Source: an uncultured Rickettsiales bacterium
GTDB taxonomy: Bacteria > Pseudomonadota > Alphaproteobacteria > Rickettsiales > Deianiraeaceae
Direction: 5' to 3'
Length of the DNA: 7,907 nt
Assembly: GCA_937906355.1 (NCBI GenBank)
Contig: CALCWF010000172.1
Location: 1 to 7,907 of the forward strand
Made by a program: the position numbers and the translations under genes. The notes under the pieces were generated by a model that was not told the DNA's origin, ran no database searches, and was given only the letters and a program-made list of their open reading frames with translations. Of this stretch, positions 5,893-7,907 are shown piece by piece; position 1 is the first letter of the stretch; the number at the start of each line of letters is the position of its first letter.

Positions 5893-6841
5893 ATGAAGCT
5901 AAGTATTTCTCGAAAAAAGTTATTCATAGCATTTTTGATATTAGTTCCATTTTGGATAATAGCTTATATCATTTCTTACTTTATTTTTATTAGCGATTTC
6001 TGTCATAGAACTTGGCCTCATGATTATACTAGAAAACACTGCGTTTATATTGGAAGAAAGGCTATACAGTTCTTAGAAAAGAATCCTATAATAGGTATTT
6101 TCACCAGTAAAAAGCTAATGAAGAGTGATTTTCTTCCTCAGAAGTACGTGAATCAAGTTTACGAATTGCTCTCGTTTATAGACTTTGTATTCACGAAACA
6201 TAACATAGAGTATTCAATTGATTTCGGCACTGAACTCGGGGCAATTAGACACGGTGGTTTCATTCCGTGGGATGACGATATAGATTTACTTGTCTTCAGC
6301 AGCGAAAAGGAGACTATTGACGCCCTGAGAGAAGAGATAAAGAACGAAAAAATGGAAAATAGATTTATAGTTATAGAAAGTGAAAATAACGTCGGTAGCG
6401 TGCAATGGTCAGTTATAAAAGTTAAAGACGGTATAGTTGCAGATCTATTTTGTAATAAAAACATAGTAAAATGTCGTTTTGATCGATTCGACAATCAGGA
6501 AAGATATTTTTTAAGTGAAAATGGTTCATGTGATAAACTTGTCTTTTATCCGTATAGCTTTGCACACGATGAGATATGGCCTTTGAAAAAATGTGCCGAT
6601 ATATTTGCAAAGCAAGCAGAATATGTATCTGCGGTCAGGGAAGAACGATGTTGTAAAAACATTTAATATGTATTACGGCGACAACTGGAAAGATGTTTTA
6701 TACACCGAAAATCATACCTTTAATAAGGGTAGGAACAAAAAACTAAAACTAACAAAAGAACTTCTATCACCGGCATTACCAACAGATGATGCGTGGAAGA
6801 TATGGATAGATAAAAAAAATAATCTAAAAAAACAAAAATGA
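5893..6841 (+). pseudogene. LicD-family phosphotransferase, split by a +1 frameshift
   Basis: LicD/fukutin-type proteins are nucleotidyltransferase-fold enzymes that transfer phosphocholine or related phospho-groups to surface glycans. From ATG 5893, residues 10-34 form a membrane anchor. The core motif follows at about 111-133: FGTELGAIRHGG, then IPWDDDIDLLV with Asp127-129 and Asp131, and a third conserved Asp in VADLF. The frame ends at 6666 with an unrelated tail. From 6593 another frame continues VPIYLQSKQNMYL, then YYGDNWKDVLY, the expected LicD C-terminus, to TGA at 6841. Removing one A from the run at 6586-6591 joins them (WPLKN-VPIY) into about 315 residues. TTG 5887 is a weaker start. 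No Shine-Dalgarno is seen. The gene may be a recent pseudogene, a sequencing error, or rescued by slippage. The substrate is unknown. Confidence 0.85.
6586..6591 (+). other. Frameshift site in licD-like gene (A6 run)
   Basis: Six A in a row follow TTG. With five A the codons read through as L-K-N-V-P-I-Y in the frame that carries the conserved C-terminus. With six A the frame goes to C-A-D and stops at 6664-6666. Confidence 0.7.
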
Positions 6842-6904
6842 AAGCGGAAAGAAAATAGATATAAATATAAATAGAGATAGAAATAGAGAGATAAAAAAAA
6901 TAAA

Positions 6905-6935
6905 GAGAAAAACGATATTAAACTCTTGATATCGT
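6905..6935 (-). terminator. Terminator-like hairpin, minus strand
   Basis: ACGATAT (6912-6918) and ATATCGT (6929-6935) form a 7-bp stem. Two more A-T pairs beyond one mismatch leave a 4-base loop. On the minus strand it runs straight into TTTTTC and a further T-rich stretch. It would end transcription coming from the M23 gene, though it is about 260 bases past that stop. Confidence 0.55.
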
Positions 6936-7123
6936 GACAAATACGAATTTAAGCTTTTTACGATACAAATTCTCGTCAATGTAAACGCCATATAGACATA
7001 AGTATATCAACAAGTATGTTTCACTGCGACTACCACCTTTAGATACTCGAGTTATATAATGATGCGATTTCGAAAGGAAAAGAGAGGAGAAGAGATAAAA
7101 TAATAACAAAGAGAGATATCAAG

Positions 7124-7151
7124 CGACAACAAAGAAACGACAGCAAAGAAA
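7124..7151. repeat. Two tandem 14-base repeats
   Basis: CGACAACAAAGAAA (7124-7137) is followed immediately by CGACAGCAAAGAAA (7138-7151), differing by one base. This looks like a local replication-slippage duplication. No function is evident. Confidence 0.6.
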
Positions 7152-7197
7152 TATAAATCAACATTACAGTTGCATTACGATTGCGATAATCAATTAT

Positions 7198-7907
7198 CTA
7201 AAAAGTTTTCTTCATCAACATAGCGTCGATGTTTTTAACAACTTCCTTGAATTCAGTCATATTTTTTGGTTCGATTTGCTTAATAGATATAACCTTTATC
7301 CTGCTAGGATTGACATGTTTGCCGTGTTTAATTACTTCGTAGTGTAAATGTGGACCAGTCGCGAGACCAGTCATGCCAACGTACCCTATCACCTGACGTT
7401 GTTTGATAGATTGACCTACCTTAATATTTGCAATCCTCGACATATGAGCGTATTTCGTAGTATACTGCTCGTTGTGCTTAATCGTAACATACTTGCCATA
7501 CCCTTCATGTGATAATTCTATACCAACAACAACACCGTCGCCGGCTGAATATATAGGCGTACCAGACGGAGCTGCCAGATCTATACCAAGATGTGCTCTG
7601 GTATAACCTAATATTGGATGTTTTCGATGTGGATTAAAACTACTACTAACACGAGCTCCGTCTATTGGAGGTTTTAGCAACGCCTTTTGTATAGAGTGTC
7701 CCTTTCTGTCGAAAAAATTATTTCTAAAATTGAAAATCTCATACTTTTTGCCTCTTAGTATGAGGTTAGAATATAGAACTTTCTCAGAAATCGTATCACC
7801 ATCACCGTCTTTCACTGTATCAAGAACGATGATAAACTTATCGCCCTTACGTATATCTCGCTGAAAATCTATGAGAAAACCATACTCGTTCATAGTATTG
7901 TAAAGCG
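7198..7907 (-). CDS. M23-family (MepM/LytM-like) peptidoglycan endopeptidase, N-terminus beyond window
   Basis: M23 metallopeptidases cut peptide cross-links of peptidoglycan in the periplasm during wall growth and division. Counting from the Met at 7893, HLGID gives zinc ligands His101 and Asp105. His150 lies in YAHMS, and GPHLHYE supplies His182 and His184, so the active site is complete. A strand-rich domain containing FQRDIRKGDKF precedes it, as in MepM-like proteins, and RVSSSFNPHRKHPILG leads into the catalytic domain. The frame is open upstream of 7893 to the window edge, so the Met there is probably internal, and the signal or membrane anchor and any LysM domain are not visible. The protein ends with about 30 charged residues after the catalytic domain. 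The licD-like gene converges on it across a 356-base spacer. A non-catalytic EnvC/NlpD-type activator is unlikely because all ligands remain. Confidence 0.93.
   Translation of the reverse strand, partial: LYNTMNEYGFLIDFQRDIRKGDKFIIVLDTVKDGDGDTISEKVLYSNLILRGKKYEIFNFRNNFFDRKGHSIQKALLKPPIDGARVSSSFNPHRKHPILGYTRAHLGIDLAAPSGTPIYSAGDGVVVGIELSHEGYGKYVTIKHNEQYTTKYAHMSRIANIKVGQSIKQRQVIGYVGMTGLATGPHLHYEVIKHGKHVNPSRIKVISIKQIEPKNMTEFKEVVKNIDAMLMKKTF

Larger units (their letters stand above)
6842..7197. other. Purine-rich spacer between convergent licD-like and M23 genes
   Basis: These 356 bases hold no gene I can support. Two stretches of the plus strand, about 6842-6911 and 7074-7100, are strongly purine-biased, with short GATA/AGAG units such as repeated ATAGAGATAG-like words. 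A terminator-like hairpin and a small tandem repeat are listed separately. A TTG-started minus-strand frame (7109-6918, 63 codons) was judged unconvincing. Confidence 0.6.

Noticed and set aside
7020..7065. TTCGAG-like and GGTGGTAG-like words suggesting a tRNA or other structured RNA
   Set aside because: No acceptor, D, anticodon and T arms could be paired in the right order, and no CCA end is present.
6918..7109. Minus-strand 63-codon frame ending inside the terminator-like hairpin
   Set aside because: It starts with TTG without a ribosome-binding site, its hydrophobic start derives from a low-complexity pyrimidine tract, and it resembles no known protein.
1..7907. Defence island, CRISPR or mobile element
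   Set aside because: No spaced direct repeats, transposase, integrase, toxin-antitoxin pair or nuclease gene could be identified. The recognised genes are housekeeping or envelope functions.

Overview
The window is AT-rich bacterial chromosome with sparse coding: spacers of about 240 to 390 bases separate most genes. The proteins look alphaproteobacterial. The MepM-like M23 peptidase, the RppH Nudix protein, UvrA and the LeuRS C-terminus all have that flavour, and the low GC, small-genome habit and broken genes suggest an intracellular, Rickettsiales- or Holosporales-like symbiont. That lineage is inferred from sequence style and was not tested by a search.

Layout from left to right: (i) 1-322, minus strand, the N-terminal part of a probable lipoprotein that runs off the left edge. 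(ii) 478-725, plus strand, an unrecognised basic 65-residue ORF behind a textbook sigma-70 promoter. (iii) 961-3933, minus, complete uvrA. (iv) 3934-4248, a spacer with three strong palindromes. (v) 4249-4737, minus, rppH. (vi) 4738-5090, a mostly noncoding spacer that may hold a decayed piece of leuS. (vii) 5091-5831, plus, an intact ORF that is only the last ~245 residues of leucyl-tRNA synthetase, starting at the KMSKS loop and followed by a clear intrinsic terminator. (viii) 5893-6841, plus, a membrane-anchored LicD/fukutin-type phosphotransferase gene split by a one-base frameshift at a six-A run. (ix) 6842-7197, a purine-rich spacer with a minus-strand terminator-like hairpin. (x) 7198-7907, minus, an M23 endopeptidase whose N-terminus lies beyond the right edge.

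The genes do not form one pathway: DNA repair (uvrA), mRNA 5'-end processing (rppH), translation (leuS part), surface glycan or phospholipid decoration (licD) and cell-wall remodelling (M23) sit beside each other, mostly as single-gene units. I see no mobile element, CRISPR array, tRNA or rRNA. The points most worth a second look are the isolated LeuRS C-terminal part, the licD frameshift, the loss of zinc ligands in UvrA, and the hairpins at gene starts and in spacers. I found no convincing new multi-gene system.
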